64,000 nt of DNA from SMTZ1-83 sp048883405. GTDB taxonomy: Archaea > Asgardarchaeota > Thorarchaeia > Thorarchaeales > Thorarchaeaceae. Position numbers and translations under genes: made by a program. The DNA lies in contig JBHLQS010000001.1 of the NCBI GenBank assembly GCA_048883405.1, positions 1-64,000 of the forward strand. The letters run 5' to 3'. Below are positions 52,881-62,052 of this stretch, in pieces (position 1 is the first letter of the stretch; each line of letters starts with the position of its first letter). Under the pieces are notes generated by a model that was given only the letters and a program-made list of their open reading frames with translations, had not been told where the DNA came from and made no database searches.

Positions 52881-53296
52881 CTGGTAACAACCCTTCCATC
52901 CTCAGTAGGGGGTACAAACCATGCAAGAAACTCATCAAAGGTAGCCTCATCCTCAAACATAATCTCTAGTTCTATGCATCCTAAGGGAGGATCTTCTTCA
53001 GTTTCATCAACAAGCCTCAGCTTTCCGTAATATGCAGCCTGCTTATCAAAGAAGACAGATGTCTTGGTCCCATCCCAGTTCGACAAGACTCTCTTCCGTA
53101 CTGCATCAATAATCCTGAGAGCATGAATGTACTGTTGCATGAGATCAAGCGAGCTTCTCTCATTTGACATCAACATCATGTAACCATTCTCGGTTTCTTT
53201 GCATGAGCTATCCGAAACAAAGAGATTGGTGAGGGCAGAACAGACTCGAGCCGTATCCTCTGTAGGATGAACAGGACATCTTACAATAGCATCCAT
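52877..53296 (-). CDS. UPF0201 family protein
   Basis: This 139-residue protein matches the archaeal UPF0201 family. It has V-R-C-P-V-H-P-T-E-D near the start, the A-L-T-N-L-F segment, then a basic helix R-I-I-D-A-V-R-K-R-V-L and a conserved D-K-Q-A-A-Y-Y-G-K-L-R-L strand, ending D-P-P-L-G-C-I-E-L-E-I. The fold is ribosomal-L5-like; an RNA-binding role has been suggested. It is adjacent to UPF0200 with no gap, a conserved archaeal neighbourhood. Confidence 0.88.
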   Translation of the reverse strand: MDAIVRCPVHPTEDTARVCSALTNLFVSDSSCKETENGYMMLMSNERSSLDLMQQYIHALRIIDAVRKRVLSNWDGTKTSVFFDKQAAYYGKLRLVDETEEDPPLGCIELEIMFEDEATFDEFLAWFVPPTEDGRVVTS

Positions 53297-53836
53297 CTAG
53301 GTGAGCCTCTGAACAAGATTGTTAGATTCAGTCCTTAGCTCTTCTAAGGTCCCTTCATTCACCACCACAATGTCACTAAGCGCGATTACCGCTCCTAGAC
53401 CAACCGATACTTCACGGAGGTCACGTTCTCTGAAAGTAGCCCAGTCCTGAGGGTCATCCTTTCTACCACGTTTCTGCAGACGTGAAAAGCGCGTTTGTGG
53501 AGACGCATGTACACAGACTATGCATACTTCTTCCGCATAGTCATCGAACACATCAACCTCAGCAAGACTTCTGCAACCCTCTATCACTACTACTTTCGAG
53601 TCTGAGCTTCTCAGACTGTTCAGACAGTGTTTGGCCACAGCACCTGGACCATCTTGCTCGCGAAGCTCCAACATGACAAGCTTGTTGTTCTTAGGATTTA
53701 CATCCATTCCACGACGTTCCACTTCTTTGCGAATAACATCACCCATGACAATGATTGGAAATCCAGCATTTTGAAACGCATCTGCAACTTCGCTCTTGCC
53801 GGATCCGGGCATCCCAGTTAGTATTACGAGCTTCAT
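53297..53836 (-). CDS. UPF0200 P-loop nucleotide kinase-like protein
   Basis: This 179-residue P-loop NTPase resembles adenylate/dephospho-CoA kinases. It has Walker A G-M-P-G-S-G-K-S at 8-15, M-G-D-V-I-R-K-E-V near 31-39, V-I-E-G-C-R-S near 95, a lid-like R-L-Q-K-R-G-R-K-D-D-P and D-I-V-V-V-N near 155. It is the UPF0200 family; the substrate is not established. I use ATG 53836, which has GGGAG upstream, instead of the longer reading to 53866. It is immediately followed by UPF0201. Confidence 0.88.
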   Translation of the reverse strand: MKLVILTGMPGSGKSEVADAFQNAGFPIIVMGDVIRKEVERRGMDVNPKNNKLVMLELREQDGPGAVAKHCLNSLRSSDSKVVVIEGCRSLAEVDVFDDYAEEVCIVCVHASPQTRFSRLQKRGRKDDPQDWATFRERDLREVSVGLGAVIALSDIVVVNEGTLEELRTESNNLVQRLT

Positions 53837-53940
53837 GGTCAGGCTCCCTTGGAAGCGAACTGGCACTCCACTTTACCCTTGCGGTCGTCAGTCTAATATG
53901 ACACTATGTTTCCTAAATTGATAGAACAAGGTGAGTCCAT

Positions 53941-54504
53941 ATGTCAGAAATGAGTCGGGTGTTTCTCAGTATTGACATCGATGATGAAGCGCTTCTCTCA
54001 AGAATTGCTCACATTCAATCATTGCTAGACAGGCAATCAGCAAAAATGAAGTTGGTCGAAAGAGAGAATATCCATTTCACATTGAGATTCCTTGGGGATA
54101 CTCCACATACGAAGATTGAGAGAATCAGGGATGAGCTGTCAGATATCGGATATGGATCCTTTACAATCCGGATTGATGGCGTGGGCGCATTTCCAAGCAC
54201 TAGCCGCCCCAGAGTCATATGGGTGGGGGTATCTGACAATGCAGGAAGAGTAAAAGACCTGAAGCTAGAAATTGATGACCGGCTTGGTGATTTAGGCTAT
54301 TCACATGACAGGAAGTTCCATGCTCATGCAACAATTGCACGGGTCAGGGCTGTACGTGATCGTGGCCGAATAAGGGAAAGCATCGAACATCTCGCAAATG
54401 AGTCAGTAGGATCTATGACTGTTGATTGTTTCAGAATGACAAAAAGCACTCTGACTTCCTCAGGACCAATCTATGAAACTCTATGGGAAGTACGGGCTTC
54501 CTGA
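53941..54504 (+). CDS. thpR: RNA 2',3'-cyclic phosphodiesterase (ThpR/LigT-like)
   Basis: This 187-residue 2H phosphoesterase carries the two catalytic HxT/S motifs I-H-F-T-L-R-F near residue 40 and A-H-A-T-I-A-R near 122. It opens or ligates 2',3'-cyclic phosphate RNA ends, such as tRNA half molecules after intron cleavage. Intron-containing tRNA genes are present in this window, one ending 4 bases from its stop, though on the other strand. ATG 53941 follows AAGGTGAG. Confidence 0.9.
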   Translation: MSEMSRVFLSIDIDDEALLSRIAHIQSLLDRQSAKMKLVERENIHFTLRFLGDTPHTKIERIRDELSDIGYGSFTIRIDGVGAFPSTSRPRVIWVGVSDNAGRVKDLKLEIDDRLGDLGYSHDRKFHAHATIARVRAVRDRGRIRESIEHLANESVGSMTVDCFRMTKSTLTSSGPIYETLWEVRAS

Positions 54505-54507
54505 AAA

Positions 54508-54616
54508 TGGTGGGCCGGGGGCGACTCGAACGCCCGATCTCTTGCATTCTGTGACTTGAGGCCCTAGGTCCTTAGTCGCCCCAAGCAAGAATCATACCAA
54601 GCTAGACTACCGACCC
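54508..54616 (-). tRNA. tRNA-Pro(UGG) with anticodon-loop intron
   Basis: This is a minus-strand tRNA with encoded CCA. The acceptor GGGTCGG (54616-54610) pairs with CCGGCCC (54518-54512, one G-U), A73. The anticodon stem TCTTG (54590-54586) pairs with CAAGA (54544-54540). The loop CT-TGG-G gives anticodon TGG at 54583-54581 (proline). A 34-base intron (54579-54546) follows position 37, containing GACT and AGTC that can form the central helix of a bulge-helix-bulge. The T-arm GGGCG-TTCGAGT-CGCCC is perfect. Mature length is 75 with CCA. Confidence 0.9.
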
Positions 54617-54660
54617 TTGCAGTTGTTGTCGTAAACCGAGGTCAAGATAAACATTATTGC

Positions 54661-54683
54661 AAAGTATATTGGAACACGTGTTC
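54661..54683 (+). promoter_or_regulatory. TATA-like element and 12-bp palindrome upstream of the deacetylase gene
   Basis: AAAGTATATT (54661-54670) is followed directly by the perfect palindrome GAACACGTGTTC (54672-54683), about 80 bases before the deacetylase ATG. The palindrome would overlap or lie near the transcription start and could bind a dimeric repressor. On the other strand, the same area is ~50 bases upstream of tRNA-Pro, so divergent control is also possible. Confidence 0.4.
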
Positions 54684-54761
54684 TAACACACTCTAATACA
54701 TTAGGTCTGAGGTCTACACTTATCTACGGGAATTGCATCAAAGAGAGTCTGGGATGCGATA

Positions 54762-55817
54762 ATGGTCACAGATTTGCTCTATCATGATGTGTTCACAAAG
54801 CATGTAATATCACCGGATCACCCGGAAAGGCCCGAGAGATTGATTTCTGCCATGAAGCATATCAAAGAAACCGGTGTTCTCGAGGAATCCAAGGTCAGAA
54901 TCGTAGAAGCCATGCCAGCTGATTTGGAATTGGTCTATTCCATTCATGATAGACAGTACATCGAATTGATCAGGACTAAGTCCGAGAGGGGCGGTGGATA
55001 TTTCACATTGGATACAGCTGTCAATGAATACACCTATGATGCTGCCATGATGGCTGCTGGTGCAGGAACATTAGCTATGGACAGAATCATGCAAGGTGAA
55101 TCTGACAATGCCTACGTATTGTGCCGCCCACCAGGACATCATGCAGAATATGATAGAGCCTTCGGGTTCTGTTTCATCAACAATGTGGCGGTCGCAGCAA
55201 GACGTCTCCTTCAACAACATGGAATCCAGAGAGTGCTAATTGTTGATTATGATGCTCACCATGGAAATGGGACTCAGAAGACGTTTTACAATAGTAATCA
55301 GGTGCTTTACATAGGGCTCCATCAAGATGGGCGAACACTCTTCCCTGGATCGGGATTTCCGGATGAAATCGGTTCGGGGGAAGGAAAAGGATACAACGTG
55401 AATCTTGCGATGTACCCAGGAGCTGGCGACAAGTCCTATGACATCGCATTTACCGAAATTGTGGAAAAGATTGGTGAGTCATACAGACCTGAGTTTGTGC
55501 TCGTTTCATGTGGGTTTGATGGGCATTTCAGTGATCCATTGACTGTCTTAGGTCTGACCACCTCAGGAATGGCAATGATGAACTCTCGACTAAACTCAAT
55601 GGCAAAGAAGATTTGTGGAGGAAGAATCGCATTCTTCCTCGAGGGGGGCTATGATCTCGATATAGTAGGGAAATGCTCGCGCAATATAATCGAGGAGCTA
55701 AGTGATTCTGAAGTTACGGCTTATGCAGACGAACATTCAGAGAGCGAAAATTGTACAAAGTATACAGAAGAGCTTGTTGAAAGACTGAAAAAGAACTTGA
55801 GTGGTATTCACTTTTAG
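54762..55817 (+). CDS. histone deacetylase family protein
   Basis: This 351-residue arginase/deacetylase-fold amidohydrolase is of the HDAC/AcuC/polyamine-deacetylase superfamily. It has H-P-E-R-P-E-R near residue 20, the R-P-P-G-H-H-A charge relay near 120-126, zinc ligands in D-Y-D-A-H-H-G-N-G near 163 and G-F-D-G-H near 250, and E-G-G-Y-D near 290. Substrate (acetyl-lysine, acetylpolyamine or other) is unknown. Its last 4 bases overlap the end of the convergent hel308 gene. Confidence 0.92.
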   Translation: MVTDLLYHDVFTKHVISPDHPERPERLISAMKHIKETGVLEESKVRIVEAMPADLELVYSIHDRQYIELIRTKSERGGGYFTLDTAVNEYTYDAAMMAAGAGTLAMDRIMQGESDNAYVLCRPPGHHAEYDRAFGFCFINNVAVAARRLLQQHGIQRVLIVDYDAHHGNGTQKTFYNSNQVLYIGLHQDGRTLFPGSGFPDEIGSGEGKGYNVNLAMYPGAGDKSYDIAFTEIVEKIGESYRPEFVLVSCGFDGHFSDPLTVLGLTTSGMAMMNSRLNSMAKKICGGRIAFFLEGGYDLDIVGKCSRNIIEELSDSEVTAYADEHSESENCTKYTEELVERLKKNLSGIHF

Positions 55818-58072
55818 TCATTCTCAATCTCAAAGTCTTCAATTAGAGTCTGAATTGAGAAGGGGTCCTGGTCATCATCAGCAGACTCGATAAGAGAGGT
55901 TGTTTCGTCCTCTGTCATCGGCATATCCACCCCGAGCTGTCGCTTTATTGATTTGGCCAATGAAGTGCCAATGGTCGGTATACGGGAGATTTTCTCAAAC
56001 GATGCATTATACAAATCGGACGGATTCTTCAATCCATTTGCATATAGCATCCTTCCTCTTATGCGACCTATCCCTCTCAGTCTTACAATATCCAGCAGTT
56101 CTCTGTGCACCCCGTATTTCAAACGTGCCCGAAGATTGTAAAAGAATGGAATATGTTGTGCGGCATTGACTACTTTAGCAATCTCTGATGCTGAGTAGGC
56201 CAACCATTCTGCTGTCTGGACGTACCTGTGAACATCCCCCATACCTACATTGAATCCTTCAGTGATTTCACGCTCCGAACTCTCAGAGATCCATTCTTCC
56301 AGTAGTCGTGCGGTCTTCACTTCTGCAAGAAACTCTCCGTAGTCATCAAAATCATCTATTGGGGGTTGAATCATGAAATCATCCTTGTTTCTTTCAACAA
56401 AGTAATCGTACTCATCGAAGTCCGATTTGGTAAGAAAGGTAGTCTGCTGGTCTGGAGTATGGCATATGAGATGTAGTGCACCGATAAGTGAAACCTCTTC
56501 GGCTGCAGTCAGTGCATCACGGAGTAATATGGCGGTGTAGGGATCGATGTATAGTCTGGACGCCCTCTTGCCCAATGGGGTTGCAGAGTATAATCCAGAT
56601 TCGTTGTCAATCAATTGACCCTCTTCAAGGAATATCAGAGCAGACGAAACATGATGCTGAATCTCTAACGGATCAAACTGGCAAGAGAAGAACGTTCCCT
56701 TGATCAATGAGTCAACTTCCTCCCTATTTCGTGTCATCTCTGTAGCAATGGTCGAAAGCAGATGGGAACGAAGAGCAGAAGGAGATGCAAGCTTGGATGT
56801 GATTCTCTCTGGTTCTGCTAATACATACTCGTCCATTAGTGCATCACGTTCTTGCTCGGATTTGGCAATGAGTATTGCCTCTCCATACCTGTCATATTTT
56901 GGACGGCCAGCTCTTCCGGCCATCTGTTTATACTCGAGGACTGGAATAGTATAACTTCCTCGCCCTTGTTCAAAGCGGCGATAATCACGGATGACGACTC
57001 GTCTAGCTGGAAGATTCACACCGGCGGCTAAAGTAGGAGTTGCTATTACAGCCTTTAGCAAATCGTCCTTGAAGAAGTCTTCAACCAGTGTACGTTCATT
57101 ATTATCAAGTCCAGCATGGTGAAATGCCACTCCTGAAACAATGACTCTTCCCAGAGTTTTTGTTGCTTCTGGAGCTGAGGGTCTTGCAGACAGCTTCTTA
57201 GCTGCTCTCACTAGATGCTTATGTGCATCTGTATTGACATAGGGACGTACAGATGATGCAAGTCTCTTGGCTACTGCAACAGTTGACCTTCTACTTGATA
57301 CAAACACGAGAGCCTGACCCTTCTCATCCAAGATATCGCAGACCACGTCACCGATTATCTCCGACCGCTTTCGGGCGATAGACTTTGTTTCACCTTCAAG
57401 AATGAATGCAATTTTATTGTCAAAGTAGACGCCTTCTTTCAATGGCACCGGTCTCCACGAACTTGTGACAAGATCTGCACTCAGCCACTCTGCGATTCTC
57501 TCAGAATTTGAAATGGTGGCACTCAATGCTAAAATCTGCACATCTGGAAGACTCTGCATTATCTTGGCAATGACCATTTCCAGTGTAGGACCCCTTTTTG
57601 GGTCATTTACTAGATGAACCTCATCTACCACCATGATTCCTACTTCTTCAAGCCACTGTGTTCTATGACGTACTAATGAGTCAGCTCTCTCTGTTGTCAA
57701 TACAACTATGTCTGCCTCTCTGAGACGGGTACCCGGAGAGTCATAGTCCCCTATCGACATTGCAACTGTGATTCCTAGTGATTCGTATTTCTTGAATTCT
57801 GAGTACTTCTCTCTTGCAAGGGACCGCAGTGGAACGAGATACAATGCTTTGCCGCGTCCATCTAGAATGCACTTCAGCATGGAGATCTCTGCCACTAGCG
57901 TCTTGCCAGAACTTGTGGGAACTGCCAGAACGAGATTGTTGCCATCTAGCACTCCCGTTTCAAAAGCAGATATCTGAGGGGGAAAGAGTGTGAGTATACC
58001 AGTATCCTGAAGCAATTTGATGACCTTCTTATTGATAGATAGGTTCTCAAGTTGCGTTGTGGTCATCTCCAT
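55814..58072 (-). CDS. hel308: Hel308-type superfamily 2 DNA helicase
   Basis: This 752-residue Ski2-like helicase has motif Q and motif I P-T-S-S-G-K-T-L near 52-59, DEAD-type box V-V-D-E-V-H near 150, S-A-T near 186, H-H-A-G-L near 320, and Q-M-A-G-R-A-G-R-P near 388. These are followed by a winged helix, the ratchet helical domain (R-Y-V-Q-T-A-E-W-L) and a C-terminal helix-hairpin-helix (G-I-G-R-I-R-G-R near 675 and I-P-T-I-G near 710). Hel308 acts at stalled forks. The gene lies 18 bases downstream of mcm, consistent with one transcript. Confidence 0.9.
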   Translation of the reverse strand: MEMTTTQLENLSINKKVIKLLQDTGILTLFPPQISAFETGVLDGNNLVLAVPTSSGKTLVAEISMLKCILDGRGKALYLVPLRSLAREKYSEFKKYESLGITVAMSIGDYDSPGTRLREADIVVLTTERADSLVRHRTQWLEEVGIMVVDEVHLVNDPKRGPTLEMVIAKIMQSLPDVQILALSATISNSERIAEWLSADLVTSSWRPVPLKEGVYFDNKIAFILEGETKSIARKRSEIIGDVVCDILDEKGQALVFVSSRRSTVAVAKRLASSVRPYVNTDAHKHLVRAAKKLSARPSAPEATKTLGRVIVSGVAFHHAGLDNNERTLVEDFFKDDLLKAVIATPTLAAGVNLPARRVVIRDYRRFEQGRGSYTIPVLEYKQMAGRAGRPKYDRYGEAILIAKSEQERDALMDEYVLAEPERITSKLASPSALRSHLLSTIATEMTRNREEVDSLIKGTFFSCQFDPLEIQHHVSSALIFLEEGQLIDNESGLYSATPLGKRASRLYIDPYTAILLRDALTAAEEVSLIGALHLICHTPDQQTTFLTKSDFDEYDYFVERNKDDFMIQPPIDDFDDYGEFLAEVKTARLLEEWISESSEREITEGFNVGMGDVHRYVQTAEWLAYSASEIAKVVNAAQHIPFFYNLRARLKYGVHRELLDIVRLRGIGRIRGRMLYANGLKNPSDLYNASFEKISRIPTIGTSLAKSIKRQLGVDMPMTEDETTSLIESADDDQDPFSIQTLIEDFEIEND

Positions 58073-58090
58073 TGCAAAGGCGGACTCGCC

Positions 58091-60169
58091 CTAGGTCCCA
58101 GAGGATCTAGAAAGTCGTATAGTACCTTCTCCCTTAGGCCTATATATATCGCCAGCCTGTTCGAGCCGTTTTATGATGTCTTCGGCCTTGTCTCGAGGTA
58201 TACCCTTTATCTCTAATCTCTGTAACAGCTCGACTTCGCTATTTACACCTTCATCCATCATAACTCTGAGTGTGTCGATAATCGCAATTCTGATGTTTCT
58301 CCTACCTGAAGGCTCCTCTGCATATATACGGTCTGCATCAAATTCCCCAGTATCAATGTCGTAGAACACCTTTTCCATTGACGCTTTCATCAGGTCGACA
58401 GCTGCCAATCCGTCTTCTCTGCTGACCTCACGCTTCAGTGCCATTCTTGCTCGAGCTTCTGCAAGACGTACTAAGGACTCCAGCTGTCGGGCTGTAATCG
58501 GTATAGGGGCATCTTCTTCTTGGGCTTTTTTTCGAAGACCCACATAGAAGTCCTGTATTGCTTCTGCGGCCTCGGGGGTCAGTTTAGGCTCAAACTCGCG
58601 GTGCGCAAATGCAATATACTTCTTCAAGAGCTTCTTCGGGATCGGAGCTTTCTCATCTTTTACCTTCCTCGGTTTCCCCTGGTGCAGGTCTAGAATGAAT
58701 CCTGCTAGGTCTTTATCGCGCTCCTCTTCTGGAGTGTCAATCATGACCCAGATTAAATCAAATCTGGACAAAATTGTGAAGGGTAGTTTGATGTTTTCTT
58801 GTGGAGTCCATGATATGTTGTATCGGCCAAGGGAAGGATTCGCTGCAGCTAGAATTGAAGTGCGTGCATTTAGTGTCGCAACAATGCCCGCCTTTGCTAT
58901 GCTCACAGTATGTTGTTCCATTGCTTCGTGTATTGCTGTTCGATCATTCGGATCCATTTTGTCAAACTCATCTATGCATGCAATTCCCTTGTCTGCTAGA
59001 ACCAATGCTCCAGCTTCAAGTGTCATAGCCCCACTGTCTGTGTCATGAACAACAGCTGCTGTCAGACCTGCCGCAGTGGTACCCTTTCCTGATGTGTATA
59101 GGGCTCTGGCGCCAAGATCCGCCACATATTTCAAGATCTGACTTTTTCCTGTCCCAGGATCACCGACCAGTAGAATGTTGGACCGTCCCCTTAGCCGAAT
59201 TCCTTCTTCTTCAAATGTCTTCTCAACCCCACCGAAAAGAAGAAGGGAGATTGATTCCTTTATGTCGTCATGCCCTTGGATTGCAGGTGCGATTGATCTG
59301 TAAATCTTCTCATGAATATATGGATTCTCAGACAGTTTGAGTATCTCTTCCCTATCTTCAGGGGAAATATCAAGCTCATATTCCTTCTCTGCGACTTCTA
59401 CCCCATTGGCTTCGATAAACACTCTAAAGGTGGCTAGCTTTCCACCCCTCCTCGTGAAGTCAGGTGCTGTCTGTAGCATTCCTGTCACATTGACCATGTC
59501 GCCAGGTCTCGAGATGTCTACGATGTCACCTTTGAGCACTGCATCAACGGACCGCGGCATTTGTCCTGGAGGAAGCTCCTCAGGTGATTCCTGTATTCGA
59601 ACCTTCTGCCAGTCTATGAAACGTGATTTTCCAAGTAATAGCTTCATTGGAGTCTTTTTCCCACAGCTAGTACAAAACGCAGGTTCAGTGTAGCGACCTT
59701 CCTCTTGTTCTTGAGGAATCTCGTCACCACAAATTCTGCATTGGAATGTGGCATTGACCAATAATGGCTTGACTTCACTCGCACGCATCATGATGCCCTT
59801 GATACGGATTAGCTTCCCAATGTGACGCGCTCGTATGTATCTAAGAGGAACAGTATCGGTATAGTTGATGATACGGACATGTAATGCGTCATGCCCAATC
59901 GCTTCAACATACTTGGGATCTTCGATTCTAAGGATGGTAATCAATGCATTGTGGGCGTTCTTAAGAAATGACTGAGGATCTTCTGTAGCATCTGCTGTGA
60001 ACTCATTATCAAAGCTGATAAGGTCTTCAAAGTCTATGACTAGCGAAGTTTCACCGTCGACGGACATCTCTTGTACTCTGGACCAATAGATTGGATTGCC
60101 ATTCTCGTCTTTGAATGTACGAATGAACTCTTCGAACCTTCTCTCTTCGGTTTCCATTTCAGTCGTCAT
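58091..60169 (-). CDS. mcm: replicative helicase MCM
   Basis: This 692-residue archaeal MCM, the hexameric replicative helicase, has an N-terminal helical domain, a zinc motif C-R-I-C-G...C-T-S-C-G near 140-170 and an OB-fold hairpin region. The AAA+ core has G-D-P-G-T-G-K-S near 335, Walker B C-I-D-E-F-D-K-M near 395, sensor 1 A-A-N-P near 450 and arginine finger L-S-R-F-D near 475, with a C-terminal winged helix (L-L-Q-R-L-E-I-K-G-I-P). It is a single intact gene without intein, in a gins23-mcm-hel308 array. Confidence 0.96.
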   Translation of the reverse strand: MTTEMETEERRFEEFIRTFKDENGNPIYWSRVQEMSVDGETSLVIDFEDLISFDNEFTADATEDPQSFLKNAHNALITILRIEDPKYVEAIGHDALHVRIINYTDTVPLRYIRARHIGKLIRIKGIMMRASEVKPLLVNATFQCRICGDEIPQEQEEGRYTEPAFCTSCGKKTPMKLLLGKSRFIDWQKVRIQESPEELPPGQMPRSVDAVLKGDIVDISRPGDMVNVTGMLQTAPDFTRRGGKLATFRVFIEANGVEVAEKEYELDISPEDREEILKLSENPYIHEKIYRSIAPAIQGHDDIKESISLLLFGGVEKTFEEEGIRLRGRSNILLVGDPGTGKSQILKYVADLGARALYTSGKGTTAAGLTAAVVHDTDSGAMTLEAGALVLADKGIACIDEFDKMDPNDRTAIHEAMEQHTVSIAKAGIVATLNARTSILAAANPSLGRYNISWTPQENIKLPFTILSRFDLIWVMIDTPEEERDKDLAGFILDLHQGKPRKVKDEKAPIPKKLLKKYIAFAHREFEPKLTPEAAEAIQDFYVGLRKKAQEEDAPIPITARQLESLVRLAEARARMALKREVSREDGLAAVDLMKASMEKVFYDIDTGEFDADRIYAEEPSGRRNIRIAIIDTLRVMMDEGVNSEVELLQRLEIKGIPRDKAEDIIKRLEQAGDIYRPKGEGTIRLSRSSGT

Positions 60170-60306
60170 GATTAGTCAGAACACTCCAGATGTAGTCCTA
60201 GTGATGTCGCACGACTCTCACACTGTGTCTGTAGGGTCGATATTAAAACCCGTTCTCGTTAGTTGTGAGTTTGCTTTTTAACTCTGTCAGAGCTTTCGGA
60301 CATTCT

Positions 60307-60900
60307 TCAGACCAGGGTCTTTTCTTTCACCATTTCGCGCCAAGCAGAAAGCAGAGAGTAGAGTTCATCTGCAAGCCACCTCTCTTCCCGCGACATTCTC
60401 TTACGGTTATCCTGACTTACACCAGATTCTGGTTTTGCAGCGCGTATTATTTTGGACAAGCGGGTTTCGGTTAGAATTCTTAGCATTGTGCTCATCTTCT
60501 TAATATCGGCATAACGACGCGGTTCCATTGAGGTCTTGTCACTTTGTAGCTGATTCATCTTTCGGATGAGAGCTGAATAAAGCAATTTGGGCCGTTCATT
60601 CTTCTTATCATACAGACTCTGTAATTTGGGATCCTCTCTTTCTGTGTTATACAGGTTTTGAAAGGGCCGAAAGGAATCATATGCATCACTGACATCCAAG
60701 TCAACAAGATCATGTGCAACAAGCTTCTCGATTGCCCAATTATGAAGTTGCACAGCAGTTTCGGCTTTGAAAGGACCTAATCTCTCTCCTCCAATTGTGA
60801 TTTCTGGCAAATCCTCACGAAAGATACACATACGGGTTTCGTTTAGAAACTGCATTGCAAATCGGTCCCTTACAGTTTCGGGGTCGTGTTGAGAATTCAT
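60307..60900 (-). CDS. gins23: GINS complex subunit, Gins23 type
   Basis: This 197-residue protein has the reversed B-A domain order of Psf2/Psf3-like archaeal GINS: a small beta-rich B domain first (L-P-E-I-T-I-G-G-E-R-L-G-P-F-K-A near 30-45), then the helical A domain (residues ~95-190, with Y-S-A-L-I-R-K-M and R-W-L-A-D-E-L-Y). With Gins51 at 18.8 kb it would make the 2:2 archaeal GINS tetramer. It is placed upstream of mcm as in many archaea. I use ATG 60900; a GTG three codons upstream is possible. Confidence 0.85.
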   Translation of the reverse strand: MNSQHDPETVRDRFAMQFLNETRMCIFREDLPEITIGGERLGPFKAETAVQLHNWAIEKLVAHDLVDLDVSDAYDSFRPFQNLYNTEREDPKLQSLYDKKNERPKLLYSALIRKMNQLQSDKTSMEPRRYADIKKMSTMLRILTETRLSKIIRAAKPESGVSQDNRKRMSREERWLADELYSLLSAWREMVKEKTLV

Positions 60901-61095
60901 TATATGCACAATTTTCGATTGATTGGCGCACCATAAGAACTTGTTCTAGAGTGCGAATTGTAGTGCTGCTTTTAGTCTAACATGAATATCATCTAGTGGA
61001 GTTGATCTTCTATTTCCAATTGACTGATGCTTCCGGAGAAGCTTTTAAGAACAATAGAAGATTGTCAGTGCAGCCTACGACTGGATGGAGATCAC

Positions 61096-62052
61096 ATGGA
61101 TTTAGACCTCTGGACAGAAAAATACCGCCCTCCCACACTCGGGGGAATTATTGGACAGGAATCGATAATTGAGAGTCTAACCAAGTTCGTGGAGAACAGG
61201 AATGTACCACATTGTCTATTCAGCGGACCTCCAGGCACAAGCAAGACCACTGCTGCAATGGCGATGGCAAGGGATCTCTTTGGCGACACTTTTGATCGTA
61301 ACTTCATGGAACTGAATGCAAGTGATGAGAGGGGCATTGATGTCGTCAGGAATCAGATAAAGAACTTCGCTCGGACCATACCAGCGGAAGATGCACCCTT
61401 CAAGATTCTGGTCCTAGATGAGGCAGACCATCTTACTGCTGATGCTCAACATGCATTGAGACGGACGATGGAATCGTATGCAAGCTCATGCAGAATGATA
61501 TTGATATGTAACTATTCGAGCAGGATAATTCCGCCAATTCAATCTAGATGCGCGATATTCAGATTTGCCCGATTAAGTGATGACTCGATGGCTGAAAGAA
61601 TCAAATTCATTGCGAAAAAGGAGAAAGTGCCTGTTAACGTAGGTGGGACAAGAGCTATACTCTATCTCGCAGAAGGGGACATGCGGGCTGCTATCAACCT
61701 TCTTCAAGCATCTGCATCTGCAGGAGAAAAAGTGGATGATAAAATAGTCTACTCGATAGCTGGAAGAGCAAACCCCAAAGCGATTAGGGAGATGCTAGAC
61801 TCCGCTGACGCGAGCTATGAGGACTCTCTGGAGAAACTTAGAGTACTCATCTATCAACAAGGAGTGTCACCAGTAGATTTGGCAAGACAACTGCATAGAG
61901 AAGTGTTGAAGCTGGATATGGCTGAGAATCAAAAGATGTTGATTCTTGAGAGGGCTGCAGAAGTCGAATTTCGGATAGGAGAAGGAGCGAGTGGAGAGGT
62001 CCAGCTTAGTGCACTATTGGCGCATATAGGACTGGAACGGGGTAAATCATGA
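61096..62052 (+). CDS. rfcS: replication factor C small subunit, atypical Walker A
   Basis: This is a clamp-loader AAA+ subunit of ~318 residues. It has W-T-E-K-Y-R-P-P near the N-terminus, Walker A G-P-P-G-T-S-K-T-T at 44-52, where the Gly before the catalytic Lys50 is Ser49, Walker B L-V-L-D-E-A-D-H near 112, sensor 1 I-C-N-Y-S near 145, and the S-R-C arginine-finger motif near 160. The start at ATG 61096 has GGAG 5 bases upstream; the reading from 61027 adds 23 residues without homology. It ends in an ATGA overlap with rfcL. Confidence 0.93.
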   Translation: MDLDLWTEKYRPPTLGGIIGQESIIESLTKFVENRNVPHCLFSGPPGTSKTTAAMAMARDLFGDTFDRNFMELNASDERGIDVVRNQIKNFARTIPAEDAPFKILVLDEADHLTADAQHALRRTMESYASSCRMILICNYSSRIIPPIQSRCAIFRFARLSDDSMAERIKFIAKKEKVPVNVGGTRAILYLAEGDMRAAINLLQASASAGEKVDDKIVYSIAGRANPKAIREMLDSADASYEDSLEKLRVLIYQQGVSPVDLARQLHREVLKLDMAENQKMLILERAAEVEFRIGEGASGEVQLSALLAHIGLERGKS

